NCBI GenBank assembly: GCA_003550325.1
Contig: QKWP01001666.1
Coordinates: 49,341 to 113,340 of the forward strand
Source of the DNA: Gigaspora rosea
Taxonomy: Eukaryota > Glomeromycota > Glomeromycetes > Diversisporales > Gigasporaceae
Reading direction: 5' to 3'
Length of the DNA stretch: 64,000 nucleotides
Under the pieces are notes generated by a model. The model had not been told where the DNA came from and searched no databases. It saw nothing but the letters and a program-made list of their open reading frames with translations. A program made the position numbers and the translations under genes. Position 1 is the first letter of the stretch. Every line of letters begins with the position of its first letter. This document shows, piece after piece, positions 1 to 12,039 of the stretch.

Positions 1-318
1 AAAAAGTTCTATATAAAGAATGAAAAAGGCTATTGCTATATAAAATATATAAAAACCCTCATAGTTCTATATAAAAAATTTCTATAATAATAATAATTCA
101 AACCCGGTTAAAATGCATCATAGATAATTGTTTAGGTTGGAATATAGCCCTACTAGTTAGTAAGTTCTATAGCAAAATTATCAGCTAGCACTTTTTACTT
201 AGTAAACAGCTATGATTTTATTAGTAAAATTTTTAGTGATTTTGGGCAAAATTCGGGCCTACCAACCAGAATTCTAATGCATTCTAACCAGAAATTTTGG
301 GGACCTTCCATGAAATTA

Positions 319-420
319 TGTGAAAACATGCCAATCTATTGAATTTTGCGAAATTTTGTGGTAGAACTATGTGAAAACATGCCAATCTATTGAATTTTGT
401 GAAATTTTGTGGCGGAACTA
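319..420. repeat. 51-bp tandem duplication
   Basis: Two adjacent near-identical 51-bp copies (319-369 and 370-420), each starting with TGTGAAAACATGCC and ending in a TTTTGTGG-like segment. The surrounding bases 1-483 are AT-rich and I see no gene in them. Confidence 0.8.
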
Positions 421-483
421 TACAAATTTTGTGATTTTTACAAAATTATGTGATTTTTGTAATATTTTGTAAAACACAACATA

Positions 484-2012
484 TTATCATCCCTGGTACA
501 TACTAATTGCAACAGGTACATTTGCTAAGACACAGTGGTGGCAGCTATCCAAAAATATTTTGTATCAGCATACATGTTATATCAAATAACTTTAAGCTAT
601 ATGATTAGTTAGTTAGTGATGACTATGTAAAAATAAAAAACTTGTTTTTATCAAAAAAAGAAAAAAAGTATACACATTATTACTGACACGTATCGCAGTT
701 ACATTTGTCTAAGCTATTATAGTGGCAGTTGCCTTAAAATCTCTTTTTTTCAAAAAGTGAAAAAAGTATAGTGGCATTTATCCTTAACCATAATAGTGCA
801 GTTATTCAAAAAATTTTTTCTTTTTTAACTAAAATAAATAGTATAATTAAGAATGGGAAATAGTATAGTAATAGAGTATATAAAACACCATGAATTTTTT
901 TCCTAATTCATAATAGTGGATTTTACCAAAAAAGAGGATTTATAGTAAATGTTTTGTCAATTATTGGACATGAATTTAACAGGAGAATATTCTAATAAAA
1001 ATTAAATAAAAAATCTTAACCAATTTTGTATTATTTATATTACTGTTATATGAGAACACCACATATTTTTCGAATATAGTAAAACATTCAGTTTGTTCTG
1101 TACTATAAGTTAAAAATTTATTATATTTGGTTCTACAGCCACCTTTATGTACATCGTACATACTGATTGCAATGAGCATATATGCTAAGACATAGTGGTG
1201 TAGCTGTCTGAAAATATTTTGCATCAGTATATATGTTATGTCAAATAGCATTTAGTCTAAGCCATATTATTAGTTAGTTAGCGATGATAATATAAAAATA
1301 AAAAGTTTTTTCTATTTGTCAAAAAAAGAAAAAAAGTATACACATTATTACTGATACATATTGGAGTTACATTTGTCTAAGCAATTATAGTGGCAGTTGT
1401 TTTAAAATACCTTTTTTTTTATTAAAAATTAAAAAAAGTAGAGAAAATAGTATATACAATATTAGCGGGATTTGTCCTTAACCATAATAGTGCAGTTATT
1501 CAAAAACCTTATTTCTTTTTTAATTTAAATTCAAAAATCTTATTTTTTTTAATTTAATTAAAAAAAAAATAGTATAAGCCAAAATAATGTGGCTTTTACC
1601 GAAAAAAAAATAGCCAAAATAATGTGGCTGCTTATTCGAAAAGAAAAACTATATATTTAACTCAAATTCGTAAGATGGGTGGGTGGGGGTACTCCAGAGT
1701 AATTTATACATGATAAAGAGTATCGAATTTTGATAAAGAGTATAAAAGTAGAGTAATAGAGTAGAGTAATAGAGTATATAAAAACACCACAAATTTTTTT
1801 CCTAATTCATAATGGTAGATCTTACCAAAAAAGAGTATTTATGGCAAATGTTTTGTCGATTATGGATCATGAACCTAACAGGGGAATATTCTAACAGAAA
1901 CATAAATAAAAAAATCTTAACCAAATTTGTATTATTTATATTACTGTATAAGAGAACACCGCATATTCAAATATAGCAAAACATTCGGTTTGTTCTGTAC
2001 TATACGTTAATC
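484..2012. repeat. Imperfect direct duplication, 0.6 and 0.85 kb copies
   Basis: Copy one (about 484-1114) and copy two (about 1149-2012) run in the same order. Both have a GTACATACT start, a block with GCTAAGACA(C/T)AGTGGTG, poly-A/T tracts, a block with CCTAATTCATAATRG, and an end reading CAGTTTGTTCTGTACTATA or CGGTTTGTTCTGTACTATA. The second copy is longer because of extra A-rich runs. The 91-residue minus-strand frame at 976-1251 is made of this repeat and I do not consider it a gene. Confidence 0.75.
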
Positions 2013-2494
2013 TGCTATGATCATCACATGAGGGTGAGATCCGCTTTTATATAATTAAAATCATAATAAAACGTGGATTTCACCCTGTTCTATTATTATT
2101 TTTTGGCTTTCTTTATTTTCGGGGTTTAGATTTCGGGCTATTATCCCTTCGGAATTTTGTTCTTTTGGGATTTAGTACATCGGAATGTTTAATTTAAGCA
2201 AAATGGCATATTTTGATTCTCGGGATATTGACCCAAAACCAGCTTATTTAATTTATGCAAATTGCATAATTTGTATGTTATAAAGCAAATTATACGGTCT
2301 AATTGAGCAGGACCATAATCTTTGAATTATATTATAAAGATATATAGCATACTAAATATCAAATTTTTATTGGCTTAGATTTACTATTGGTCGCTTCTTG
2401 CTTTATCTCTCGAGAATAATATCCTATAAATAAAACTGGTTATAATATAACCGCCTTATATATCACTTGGTTCTTTACACAATACATACATATA

Positions 2495-2683
2495 CTGTTA
2501 AACCTCCCAAACCTGATATGTATGGTGGACAGGTTTTGTATCAGTATCGAGAGGTTATCGGATTTTAAAACATTATAAACTATTAGATTTATATATCAGG
2601 TACAGACTTGGTATAGTAATTTTTATCAGATTTGACAGTTATCGATTTTTTGGTGGCAGGATCGATTTTGGGAGGTTCAACAG
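2495..2683. mobile_element. Small TA-flanked MITE
   Basis: The ends are inverted repeats: CTGTTAAACCTCCCAAA at the left and the reverse complement of CTGTTGAACCTCCCAAA at the right. A TA dinucleotide flanks each end (2493-2494, 2684-2685). Size, missing coding capacity and TA target suggest a non-autonomous Tc1/mariner or pogo-type element. Flanking DNA 2013-2492 is AT-rich without a recognisable gene. Confidence 0.75.
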
Positions 2684-2685
2684 TA

Positions 2686-4845
2686 CTATTCATTTTAAAA
2701 TTAAATATCTTGAATAGTATCTTGAGTACTATATAAGCAGTAACCTAATAATATCAACAAATATGTAATAGTGTAAATTTAAACATTAATTTATCTATTA
2801 CTCCCTTAAAATATATCAAGAATCTTGGTTTAAATTACAGATAATCATAATCTTATTATATTCAAACTTACGAAGCCATGAAAATTTTTCTTTATTTTAG
2901 ACTATAATTATATACTAAATTAGTATAAATATGAAGAAATAGTTTATTTCAAATCACTTACTATTATGAACTAATCAATGAGAAAAAGAAATCAATTTAG
3001 AAGTGAAAAACGTTTTAAAGTTAATATTCTTTCCAATCACTATATTTCATTTACAGAAGATCTGTATGGTATGAATAGTGATATGCAAATTCTGGATTTT
3101 TTTCAAATTTGATTCGCATAGGAATACGCATATTCCGAAATATTCCGTAAACTCATAAGAAATATTCAATATAGTGGAAAATCGGCTGAAAATCATTGAC
3201 TTTCATTGGTTGCTTAAAGTAAATGTTCGGGCTAATTTTTTCAGTACCCCAAAATTTAAAGGGTATTAACCAACTAGTCGGGGTTAGATAGTCATTTGAC
3301 ATTGATATTAAAGTTAATTTTGATGATTTTACAGTACAACTTATACCGTAATTACTCATATAATTTAAATATAAGAATATGGTCAACATAAGATAATAAT
3401 TGTTTGAATTAACTTAGTAACAGTTTTATATAATTAATTAATACATAATTTTTTGGTTATAATATTTGAATAATGAATTGATTTTTGTAAGTTTGTTGAT
3501 ATGTATTAACCATTAATTACTTATATATTACGTCATTTTCATAGAGTTTATTATTAATCAAATATTCTAAATTTATCGTTGAAGCTTTTCACACTACTAT
3601 GTATCTTAATTACACATTCGCTTTACACTTGAAATGGCAAACGGCAAAGTGAAATATAATTCAATAGAAATTCATAATTATCCTAAAAAATCCGAAATTG
3701 AATACAATGATCCATCTATGGAACTTACTATTATACTAGTATTTGTTGTTACAATAGAATTTGATAGTCCATACTAAATAATAAATTAATATTTAGCCAT
3801 ATTCATATTGATATTTTCAAAAAAAATATGTTGCTAACTAATTAATATAGTGCCGTGGATATCGTGTAATCGATGTATTAGTAATATCAAAATAAAATTT
3901 ACATTATAATATTAATATCAACGGTATTAATAACATTATACGTAATAATGATATCATTAATAAATGTAAACACAATCGGCTTTTTATTGATTGATTGATA
4001 AAAATTCTCTATATCAAATCACATGCTATCACAAAAAAGTAATCGGTTAAGGGGTGGGGTAATCGGTTAGACGCAAATCCTTATATGTAATTTTTAAATT
4101 TGGGTACCTTTTAGTAACGTACATGTCAATTGACTGTCTAATATCTAATAAAAAATTAATCATTTAAGGGATCTTTGGTCAAATTTTATAAGTTTTAGTG
4201 GCCAAAAAAAAAGGTCCAACTGAAAAAATTAGCCCAGATGATTGATATGATTTATCGTTAACGATATCTAGGGATGGGCAAGTCGTGCATTTTCGAATCT
4301 ATTATGCAGCCTGCAGTATTGGGCATGTTGATCAGAATTGTGATAGCTTACCAGAATTATGCCCGCTGACCTGAATTTTAATAATCGCATTCAGTGTTAT
4401 AAATTCAAAAAATTTTTATGGCGCAAACGCAAAAAAAAAATTGCACAAAAAAAAAATTTATATGCGCGATTATATATATATGGAGAGCCCCGATATATGC
4501 GCAAATTTAAATCTATGCACGCTGCGCCTACGGCGCCGATTTATTTCTCTGATCGCACTGCCTCTCGAAAATTTTGCGCATAATTGGTTATAGAGTTATA
4601 TAAGCTTTTAGATTTGGAAGAAAGTTTTGATTTAATCATGAGATTTTAGAGAAGAAGGCCAAAACAATAATATTGAATCAGATTTAGATAATAAAGTTGT
4701 TAAAGAAAAACCAAATTATGGTTATGATGAGACAATTTAGTTGACAAAGCTTTACCAAAAAATATGAATTTTGACCTTTATATAGTCACAATTTTTTATA
4801 ATCCCCAAAATATTGTTTCCCAACCTGGTGATTATATCGAGGTCT
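2686..4845. other. AT-rich intergenic stretch
   Basis: No gene that I can support. A 78-codon minus-strand frame (3153-3389) and a 74-codon plus-strand frame (4359-4583, partly encoded by A-runs) have no recognisable motifs. A few ATG-rich islands upstream of 4846 could be remains of the kinase that follows. Confidence 0.5.
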
Positions 4846-5465
4846 GACTGTATTTGTTCTAAGCATCCTTCATTTCTAAAGTGTTATGGAATATCAAAAA
4901 ATGAATCTTCCGAAGATTATATGCTTGTTTTAGAGTATGCTGAAATAGGATCCTTACGTTAAAATCTTCGTTCTATGTTACGAATGAAATGGACGGATAA
5001 ATTAACTTTATTGCATTATTTCACATGATTCATTTTCAAGGGCCTATTCATTGAGATTTACATAGTGGAAACATTTTACAAGATAATTTACATAACGAAT
5101 ACATTGCAGACTCGGGACTTTCAATAACAGCTAGTAGAGCATTGTACCATATATAGCACCAGAAATTATGGACGGAGAACAATATACAACAGCATCAGAT
5201 ATTTATTCATTTTGAATAATTATGTGAGAAATTTTATATGGACAACCCGTAAGTTATAATCAGGAATTTGGTATGGCGAGAAATTTACGACCAAATATTA
5301 TAGAGAATTATACCACAATGCTATCTAAATTTTAATGAAAAAATGCTGGGAAATAGAACAAAAAAACCGCCCATCAGCTATAGAAATCTGCGAAATCCTA
5401 ATAGAATGGCAAAATGACAAAAAAATTTTATCGGAATTAACTGAGTCTGAAGATATATTAAAAAA
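4846..5465 (+). pseudogene. Tyrosine-kinase-like protein kinase pseudogene
   Basis: Kinase motifs appear in order but in shifting frames. The N-lobe end reads CYGISKNESSEDYMLVLEYA then GSLR (4870-4970). A catalytic loop DLHSGNIL follows near 5055, then IADSGLS in place of DFG near 5105, APEIM near 5160, DIYSF near 5200, and a C-terminal QKNRPSA near 5365. The reading is interrupted by a TAA after GSLR, a TGA before the catalytic loop, a TAG and frameshift before APE, two TGA codons in the helix-F region, and further frameshifts. The N-terminal glycine loop and VAIK lysine are not visible. Order and sequence match the expanded TKL kinases of Glomeromycotina; this copy is clearly dead. Confidence 0.85.
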
Positions 5466-6164
5466 ATAAAATGTACATATTCAAACAGATTTCGATGTCA
5501 TTTTTATAAAAGCAAATTTATTGAAGTTACTACGTAATTTATTCGCATTTATGATTTATAATAAATCATTTTAATTGTTTATAAATTATGATTTATTGTG
5601 AATTGAAAGAATTGAACATTAAGGATCTTACAAACAAATTAAATAAGTTAAAATGAGATGTGTTTAAGTAAGTAATTATCTTTTTGGTACGTTAATTATT
5701 TTTGAGTTTTTATTTTCTTTATTTAAAATATTTTTAGTTTTCATCCCGGGTCCAAATCATAAACAAAAATTTTTTTATTTGTTCTTAGGAATTAATAATA
5801 TATAAATTATCTTTGTGTTAGTCGAGGCTTAAACTATCGATCGACCAAGTCAATGATATGAAATTGATTTAAGGTGTTCTCAAGCATTTCACACAATTGA
5901 TGAAGGTAAATTTTTAATTAATCGTGAAATAGATAAGTTAGCCAAGTAAGCTACTATTATAATAACAAATCAGCGACATACAACACATCTTTTTTCTTCA
6001 AAATTACTATAGAAATAGGTCGCTCAGGCATTAATTTTTACATTTTTCTACATATCAATATAATAAACAATCCCAAAATTTAAAAATTTTTGGCATTTCT
6101 TATTTGATTTCTTATATTCATTTATTCAATTTGTGATGATGATGATTATAGTAGCATGTGTATC
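5466..6164. other. AT-rich intergenic stretch
   Basis: No gene or clear repeat boundaries seen. It separates the kinase pseudogene from a MITE. Confidence 0.5.
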
Positions 6165-6507
6165 CAGTGTTGGGCATCTGTTTTGAGATTTATGTTCTCA
6201 TGAGAACAACTTTATTTAATTTAATGTTCTCAGAAAATTTATTTGTGTTCTCCGCAATAAAATTTACTTATATCACTATTTCTTTAAATTTCTTATATTC
6301 TTTTCAGATGATTTTCGGAACTTGACTCGATTTCTAATTTTATTTACATCTGGCATTATGCACTTATATTATACTTATATAGAGAACATATTTTTCGATT
6401 ATTATGTTCTCAAATTTTTTTCAGAGAACATTTACAAAACATCAAATGTTCTCAAATCTAAAGGTATATTCTCATAAGAACATGAAAACATAAGATTTCC
6501 AACACTG
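6165..6507. mobile_element. MITE with CAGTGTTGG ends
   Basis: The left end CAGTGTTGG and right end CCAACACTG are inverted repeats. Internally the words ATGTTCTCA and GAGAACA recur in both orientations, making the 343-bp element strongly self-complementary. No protein is encoded. A CAGTG start resembles hAT termini, but I could not find a convincing 8-bp target duplication, so the superfamily is uncertain. Confidence 0.6.
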
Positions 6508-7327
6508 CTGTGGGCAGGTGAGTTTGGTGAGAAAATGGTTTGCCTTTCCAGAGCTGTTCACAATATAACTGCAAAATTGGCTATATTAGCATTCGCATTT
6601 GATAAGTCAACTTAGGCCATGCAAAAGTTAAATTTTCGCTTTACATAACCCGCAGACCCAATTTTTCAAAAAAAAAGGGTTTTATATGTATCGCCACCCT
6701 TGATCAACCAATTAGAATGCAGGATCAGGTGTAATGTGAAATCGAAGCGATTACGATTTTTTTTCAAAAATCGGCTATAGCACGAAATTTTACCTATGAA
6801 ATCATCTCTCATGCCCTAACAAAAAAAATTCCTCTCGAAATTTTTGATTAGCATCTTTCTGCTAAATCGCCCTACCCTAACCCTATTCCTCTCCCTCACC
6901 CTAACCCTAAACTAACGAATTAATTTATTAACGTTACACCAGATCTTATAGGGTGCGGTGTATCGCATATGCGAAAAAATCAAAAATTCTAAAAAAAAAA
7001 ATTTTTTTTTTACCTTTCAAAAAGGTTCAAGAATTTATTGAAAACGTTTGTTTTATATTATTTATGAATACTTCATTTTGCTAATTAGAGATAAAAATAT
7101 TAAAGAATATATTAAATGAAGCTATTCAAGTTCATAATATTTTATTAATCTTATTTGTTATCAAGCAATAAAATTAACAATATTAATTAATTTTTAATTT
7201 AAAATAATATCTTCAATTGCATCGAGAAATATTATAACGTTAAAGAAATTATTCAATATCTAAACTTTAAAATAAAGTGAATAATAAAATTGTATATTTA
7301 TAAGCAAATTTAACATGTAGTACGTAC
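6508..7327. other. Intergenic stretch with dispersed repeat and telomere-like words
   Basis: Contains one copy of a dispersed repeat (about 6705-6850) with the words GGATCAGGTGTAATGTG and CCTCTCGAAATTTTTG, also found near 19.6, 20.5 and 36.6 kb. At 6871-6911 a few CCCTAA words occur, too few and irregular for a telomere. Bases 7020-7327 are AT-rich and resemble the stretch following the kinase relic near 27.5 kb; they may be an intron or 3' region of the kinase read on the minus strand. Confidence 0.45.
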
Positions 7328-8684
7328 TTACTCGGTAGGAATATCAACAGGTCCAATAGGTTTACTTATTGATGACAATTCTTTTTGAAAATATTAATTA
7401 TGTTAATTATTTATTGCATAATATTTATTTTCAAATAATTATTAATTAATACCTTTAATTGAATTGGCTATTTTTTGTGTGCTAATAATTTTGCTAGTGA
7501 ACATATGATCTGGATGGTTTTGAGGAATAATTGGCAATTTTTTAATGATTTGATCTGCATTTAAGAACTGTTTTTTGTTTTCATTTTCATCGTTTCAAGC
7601 TAACTCATTAAGCCAATCACTAATTTTATCATAAATATGCCACGCACTAAGCCGTTCTTGTGGATCTGAATTCATACATTTATTTACTAATTCGACATAG
7701 CAGTCAGGAGTTCCGAAAGCAAACTCTGGACGCAATCCAGTACAAATCTTTACTGCAAGCTCTTCATTAAATTGATAACCGTCAAAAGGCCTTTGTCCAG
7801 TTGACATTTCTACCATAATAATACCAAATCCATAAATATCTGCTGCTTGTTTAAACTGCTCTTTGCCTGATAAAACTTCAGGTGCAACATAGGGCATGAC
7901 TCCAAAAATATCTCCCTTCGAAATATAATCATCTTTCTTTCTAAACAATCCTAGATCTGCGGTATAAGATTGTATATTTTTATTAGTGCATTGGTCTTTC
8001 AAAATGTTACCGCTATGAAAATCAGCATGAATATATTCTACAAAGTTGTGAATATTAGAAAATTCAAGAGAAATATCTTGCAGTATTTGTAATTTAATTT
8101 GCCATATAATTTACTAAAATTTTCTCTTAAATATTTATAAAGACTCCCTTTATTAGCATACTGAAATACCATCAAGTATTCATTGGTTTCTGTATTTTTA
8201 GTTATTCCATATATTGCGAGTTTAGTAAAATTTAATTTACATTCCATAAAATTTTTAAACTTAAATTTTAAACGATGAATTAGTTCAATAAACTATTAGA
8301 TATATTATAAAAGCAATAAATTAACTTGACTTTTTAAAAAATCGAATTTGTTTTCCTCAGAACTTGCAATGTTTTGAGTGCAACGATGCTGAATGGTTCA
8401 CGCGCCCTTACATAATTGTAATTATCACCATCAACTTTTCGTATACCATCCAACCAGGTCGCTGAAAACACAGAGCCAAATCTATTAAATGGAATCCATT
8501 CAATTGCACTTTCATATGCAAGGCCTCTAAATTGGAATTCTTTCATGCAATCATCAATATCATTATTTCCATTTGTCCACCTTGTTTTTATGTCAGGGTT
8601 GCATGATAGATACCAATATCATGCTTTATTCGTGTTGTCTTCATTACAATGAGCACATATCCCATATAAAGTTTTATTTCGCAT
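7328..8684 (-). pseudogene. TKL protein kinase, frameshifted
   Basis: A near-complete kinase in three frames. ATG at 8684 starts a segment with C-x2-C (YGICAHCNEDN), a TGA at a presumed Trp, then FNRFGSVFSATWLDG (glycine loop) and IVALKTL with the ATP-binding Lys, ending near 8335. After a frameshift or intron, 8247-8100 gives YGITKNTETNEYLMVFQYA and GSLYKYLRENFSKL. Another frameshift near 8090 leads to IHADFHSGNIL (catalytic Asp and Asn), ADLGLF (DFG position), PYVAPEV, DIYGFGIIMVEM and GLRPEF. A TGA at 7595-7597 cuts off a C-terminal extension whose frame remains open to about 7457. A GT-AG intron joins it to a short exon ending at a GTAAGTAC donor near 7334. It is probably a signalling Ser/Thr-Tyr kinase fold, now a pseudogene or badly assembled gene. 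Confidence 0.85.
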
Positions 8685-8720
8685 CTGCAATTTTAACTTT
8701 ATATCGGATGTAAATAATTT

Positions 8721-10151
8721 TATACTTACCGACTAAAGTAATGATTTGTACATAATGATAAATACTGTAAACATTTATGTTCTTGTTTTATGAACTCGTT
8801 TTACTGGTTTTATTTCTTTATACTCACTGAAATAATTTGTACATAATAGTAAATAAGTATTTATTTGCTGTTTTTATTTCGTAAAATTATTAAATGTTCT
8901 TTATACTCCACATCCTGGATGAAATAGTTTGTACGTAATAGTAAATAAGTATCTATTCTCTTTTTTGTGAACTTGTTTTGCTGTTTTTATTTCGTAAATT
9001 ATTAAATTTTCATTCTACTGTACTTACGTGCTGAATAAAATGATTAATGCGAATGAAATGATTTGTATATATTGGTAAATAAGTATTTATGTTCTTGTTT
9101 CGTGAACTTGCTTTGCTGCTTTTATTTCTAGAACATTAAATGTCCTTTATACTCACTCGCTGAATGATATAATTTATAGGAATGGATGATTTATTCATTT
9201 TCTTGTTTGTGAAATTGTTTATTTCGTAATGATCTTTATACTCACTCACTGAATTAAATTATTAATGCGAATGAAATGATTTGTGCATAATGGTGAATAA
9301 GTATTTATGTTCTTGTTTTGTGAACTTGTTTTGCTGTTTTTATTTCGTAAAAATTATTAAACGTTCTTTATACTCACCGACTAAATTAATGCAAATTAAA
9401 TGATTTGTGCGTAATAGTAAATAAGTATTTATATTCTTTGTGAACTTTGTTTTGCATTTTTATTCCTTAAAATTATTAAATGTTCTTTATACTCACTAGT
9501 TATATTCTTGTTTTGTGAACTTGTTTTGCTGTTTTTATTCGTAAAATTATTAAATGTTCTTTATACTCACTAATTAAATTAATGCGAATAAAATGATTTG
9601 TATGTAACGGTAAATAAGTATTTATATTCTTGTTTTGTGAACTTGTTTGCTGTTTTTATTTCTAGAAATTATTAAATGTTCTTTATACTCACTAGCTAAA
9701 TTAATGCGAATGAAATGATTTGTACATGACGGTAAATAAGCATTTATGTTCTTATTTTGTGAACTTTTTTTCTGTTTCTATTCCAGTATTCCATTAAATT
9801 ATTAAATGTTATTTATACTCACATGCTGAATGAATGATCAATGCGAATGAAATGATTTGTAAATAAGTATTTATGTTCTTATTTTGTGAACTTGTTTTGC
9901 TGTTTTTATTCCGTAAAATTATTAAATGTTCTTTATATGTACTCACATGCTGACTGAAATGATTAATGCGATGAAATGATTTGTAAGTAATTGTAAATAA
10001 GTATTTATGTTCTTGTTTTATTAACTTGTTTTGCTATATATATTTCGTAAAATTATCAAATTTTCTTTATACTTACTGGCTAAAATAATAAACAATAATA
10101 TTTATGAATTGATTATATAGATTAATGGATGCACTTTAGACTTACTCCCTA
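8721..10151 (-). repeat. Tandem intron array with three-base exons (minus strand)
   Basis: About 14 tandem units of 80-140 bp. Read on the minus strand, 11 units have an acceptor-like CAG or TAG, three variable bases and a donor-like GTGAGTAT or GTAAGTA. The triplets are at 8730 (TCG), 8912 (GAT), 9028 (CAC), 9157 (CGA), 9246 (TGA), 9378 (TCG), 9693 (CTA), 9823 (CAT), 9947 (CAT), 10077 (CCA) and 10146 (GGA). Near 8821, 9497 and 9571 the acceptor or triplet is degraded. The rest of the unit contains AAAACAGCAAAACAAG and ATAAATACTTATTTAC. The array lies between the Sel1 exon donor (10228) and the kinase start (8684), in their orientation. It could be consecutive micro-exons, stepwise splice sites, or an intron-derived satellite. 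Confidence 0.75.
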
Positions 10152-10228
10152 ATAATTAAAATTGTATAAAAGATTCAAATTTTCAAATAATGAAATTACA
10201 AATAAAAAAAAATTAAAAATTAACTTAC

Positions 10229-10761
10229 TTCTTGTTCCATTTCAAAAATTTATCCACATCCTTCTTCACGCCAATTCCATAACAAATAGCAGTTTTCAAA
10301 TTCCCATGGAATTACCAGCCTCGGCAGATTTCAGATAAGATGTAAACGCTTTATACTTGTCAATTTCAACTCCAATTCCTAAATAATAACAATAACCAAC
10401 TTGATACATTCCGTTAGAATTATCCATGTCAGCTGATTTTTGGTAGAAAATGAATGCCTGATTCTCAGCCTTTTCAACACCTATCCTATATTGATAACAA
10501 TAACCAAGACTATTAGTTCCTTCAGTATTCCCCATATTAGCAGATTGATAACAATAACCAAGACTATTAATTCCTTCAGTATTCCCATATGAGCAGATTC
10601 TTAGAAATGTGTGAACGCTTTATATTCATCCTTTTCAATCTTAGTTCCGTGAAGATAAAAATAACCATATCGGCCGATTTTGATTTTTGGGCCTTTTTTA
10701 GACCAAAAGTTACACAAATTTTTGCTTCTAAGTAACGTCGAAAAAGTAACAAACGAAGCAC
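10229..10761 (-). pseudogene. Sel1-repeat protein fragment
   Basis: On the minus strand, two or more Sel1-like repeats (TPR-like helix pairs, about 36 residues) are visible: NSLGYCYQYRIGVEKAENQA, then YQVGYCYYLGIGVEIDKYKA and LKSAEAGN. After a one-base frameshift near 10300 comes ICYGIGVKKDVDKFLKWNKK, ending at a strong GTAAGT donor (10228 downwards). A 51-bp tandem duplication (about 10495-10592) repeats the MGNTEG-NSLGYCYQ segment. A MITE (10666-11163) interrupts the upstream part. Sel1 proteins usually act as interaction scaffolds. This is a broken last exon of a Sel1 gene, or an upstream part of a Sel1-kinase fusion whose array and kinase follow. Confidence 0.8.
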
Positions 10762-11163
10762 TCATACAACTGATTAAAGTGCTTTTTTAGCGCCTAGACA
10801 AGATAAAAAACCAAAAAATTTAAATAAAACAGCTATGCTAAGTTGTAGAAAGATGTACTTTTACTGTTTGTTGATATATTCGGGTGTTTTAGGATTGGTT
10901 CATCATTGTTTGATTGGTTGGTAACTACCAAGGGTGAATTCGGAAGCAAATTTTTTAAAAAACGGCCTTTTTAACCTGCTTTTGGCTTATAATAAAACAT
11001 GTAAATCTCATAATTTTCTACATGTTTAATTAGAAGTACAAAGTTTGTTAAAAAGACCGTTTTTATAAAAATCTGCTTCATAAAAATTTTAAGCGTTAAA
11101 TTTTTTGAAAATCCTCAATTATGATTGGTTGATTTTGGGGTCAAAACAAAATCAGCCGATATG
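10666..11163. mobile_element. MITE with CATATCGGC ends
   Basis: The left end CATATCGGCCGATTTTG and right end CAAAATCAGCCGATATG are inverted repeats, with further matching inside (AAAAAGGCC/GGCCTTTTT and ACGG/CCGT words). About 498 bp, no protein. It sits in Sel1-derived coding sequence. A target duplication is not clear. Confidence 0.7.
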
Positions 11164-11384
11164 CCCAATTGTAAATAAACATTATTATGCATACTTGCCA
11201 AAATTAAAAATAATTGATCAAAGTTTATTTAGTTAATGTCGCATAAATATTATTAAAATTAATTATTCATCTTCATTAATTAAATGTGTATATAATTAAT
11301 TAAGAATATGAATGCTTTTGAAAGTAAAATAACTTTATATTACTTTTACTAATTTCTGCCAAAATTTTGATGCCCATTCTAATG
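11164..11384. other. AT-rich spacer
   Basis: Nothing recognisable between the MITE and the minisatellite. Confidence 0.5.
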
Positions 11385-11600
11385 ATGCCTGACGCATGAC
11401 GCAACCTGCGTCATTGACGCATGACGAAACCATTTCGTCAGGCAACTTCAAAATGAAGAATTGACGAATGACGAAACCCATAACGCATGACGAAACCCAT
11501 GACGTATGACGAAACCCACTACGCATGACGAAACACATGATACATGAACCTATGACGCATGATGAAACCAATAATAAATAACAAAACCCATGATGATTTT
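11385..11600. repeat. GACGCATGACGAAACCCAT minisatellite
   Basis: Ten or so imperfect 17-20-bp units related to GACGCATGACGAAACCC. The opposite strand reads GGGTTTCGTCATGCGTC, and GGGTTTCGTCA also forms the second minisatellite at 20.8 kb. The 99-residue minus-strand frame here is just a translation of the repeat. Confidence 0.85.
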
Positions 11601-11894
11601 GATGAAGCATAAGACTATTATTCATTTCTTTCATAACAGAAATAAATTAGTCTATGTAAAGTTAATTTTTTGTTCATTATTATATCTTCCCAGTTTCTAT
11701 CTTTTTTAATATCGATCTGACATTGCCTAACGATTTGCAACAATCACCCAGATATATCCGATAGGTGTTCTACGATTGACAGTGTCATAGTATTATATTA
11801 TTATTTATTATTTTATGTATTTCTTATTTTGGCATAGGGCAAAGTTGGGTGATTTTAACCCTCAACTGCTGTTACGGGTTATAGACTCTTGACT

Positions 11895-12010
11895 AGTGCT
11901 CCGAACAGGTCAGTTCAGATCGGTTGAAAACTTTCGGGTTAGCACTTCAACCCGACCCGACCCTAACCCGACCCGACTCGACTCGAACCCGACCCGAATT
12001 TTTAAGCCCA
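11895..12010. repeat. CGACCCGAACCC-rich dispersed repeat
   Basis: Starts near AGTGCTCCGAACAGG and continues as degenerate CCCGACCCGA words. An inverted relative sits at 19745-19908, ending in GGAGCACTACT. Shared AGTGCTCC ends suggest a transposable-element family, but I cannot find both termini of this copy. Confidence 0.6.
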
Positions 12011-12039
12011 ACATGTTAAAGTTTTAAAAAAATTAAAAT

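Noticed and set aside
3153..3389. 78-residue minus-strand protein
   Set aside because: No motif, no splice or repeat support; chance length in AT-rich DNA.
4359..4583. 74-residue plus-strand protein
   Set aside because: Lys-rich part comes from A-runs; no domain or support.
6871..6911. Telomere
   Set aside because: Only a few irregular CCCTAA words, with unrelated sequence on both sides.
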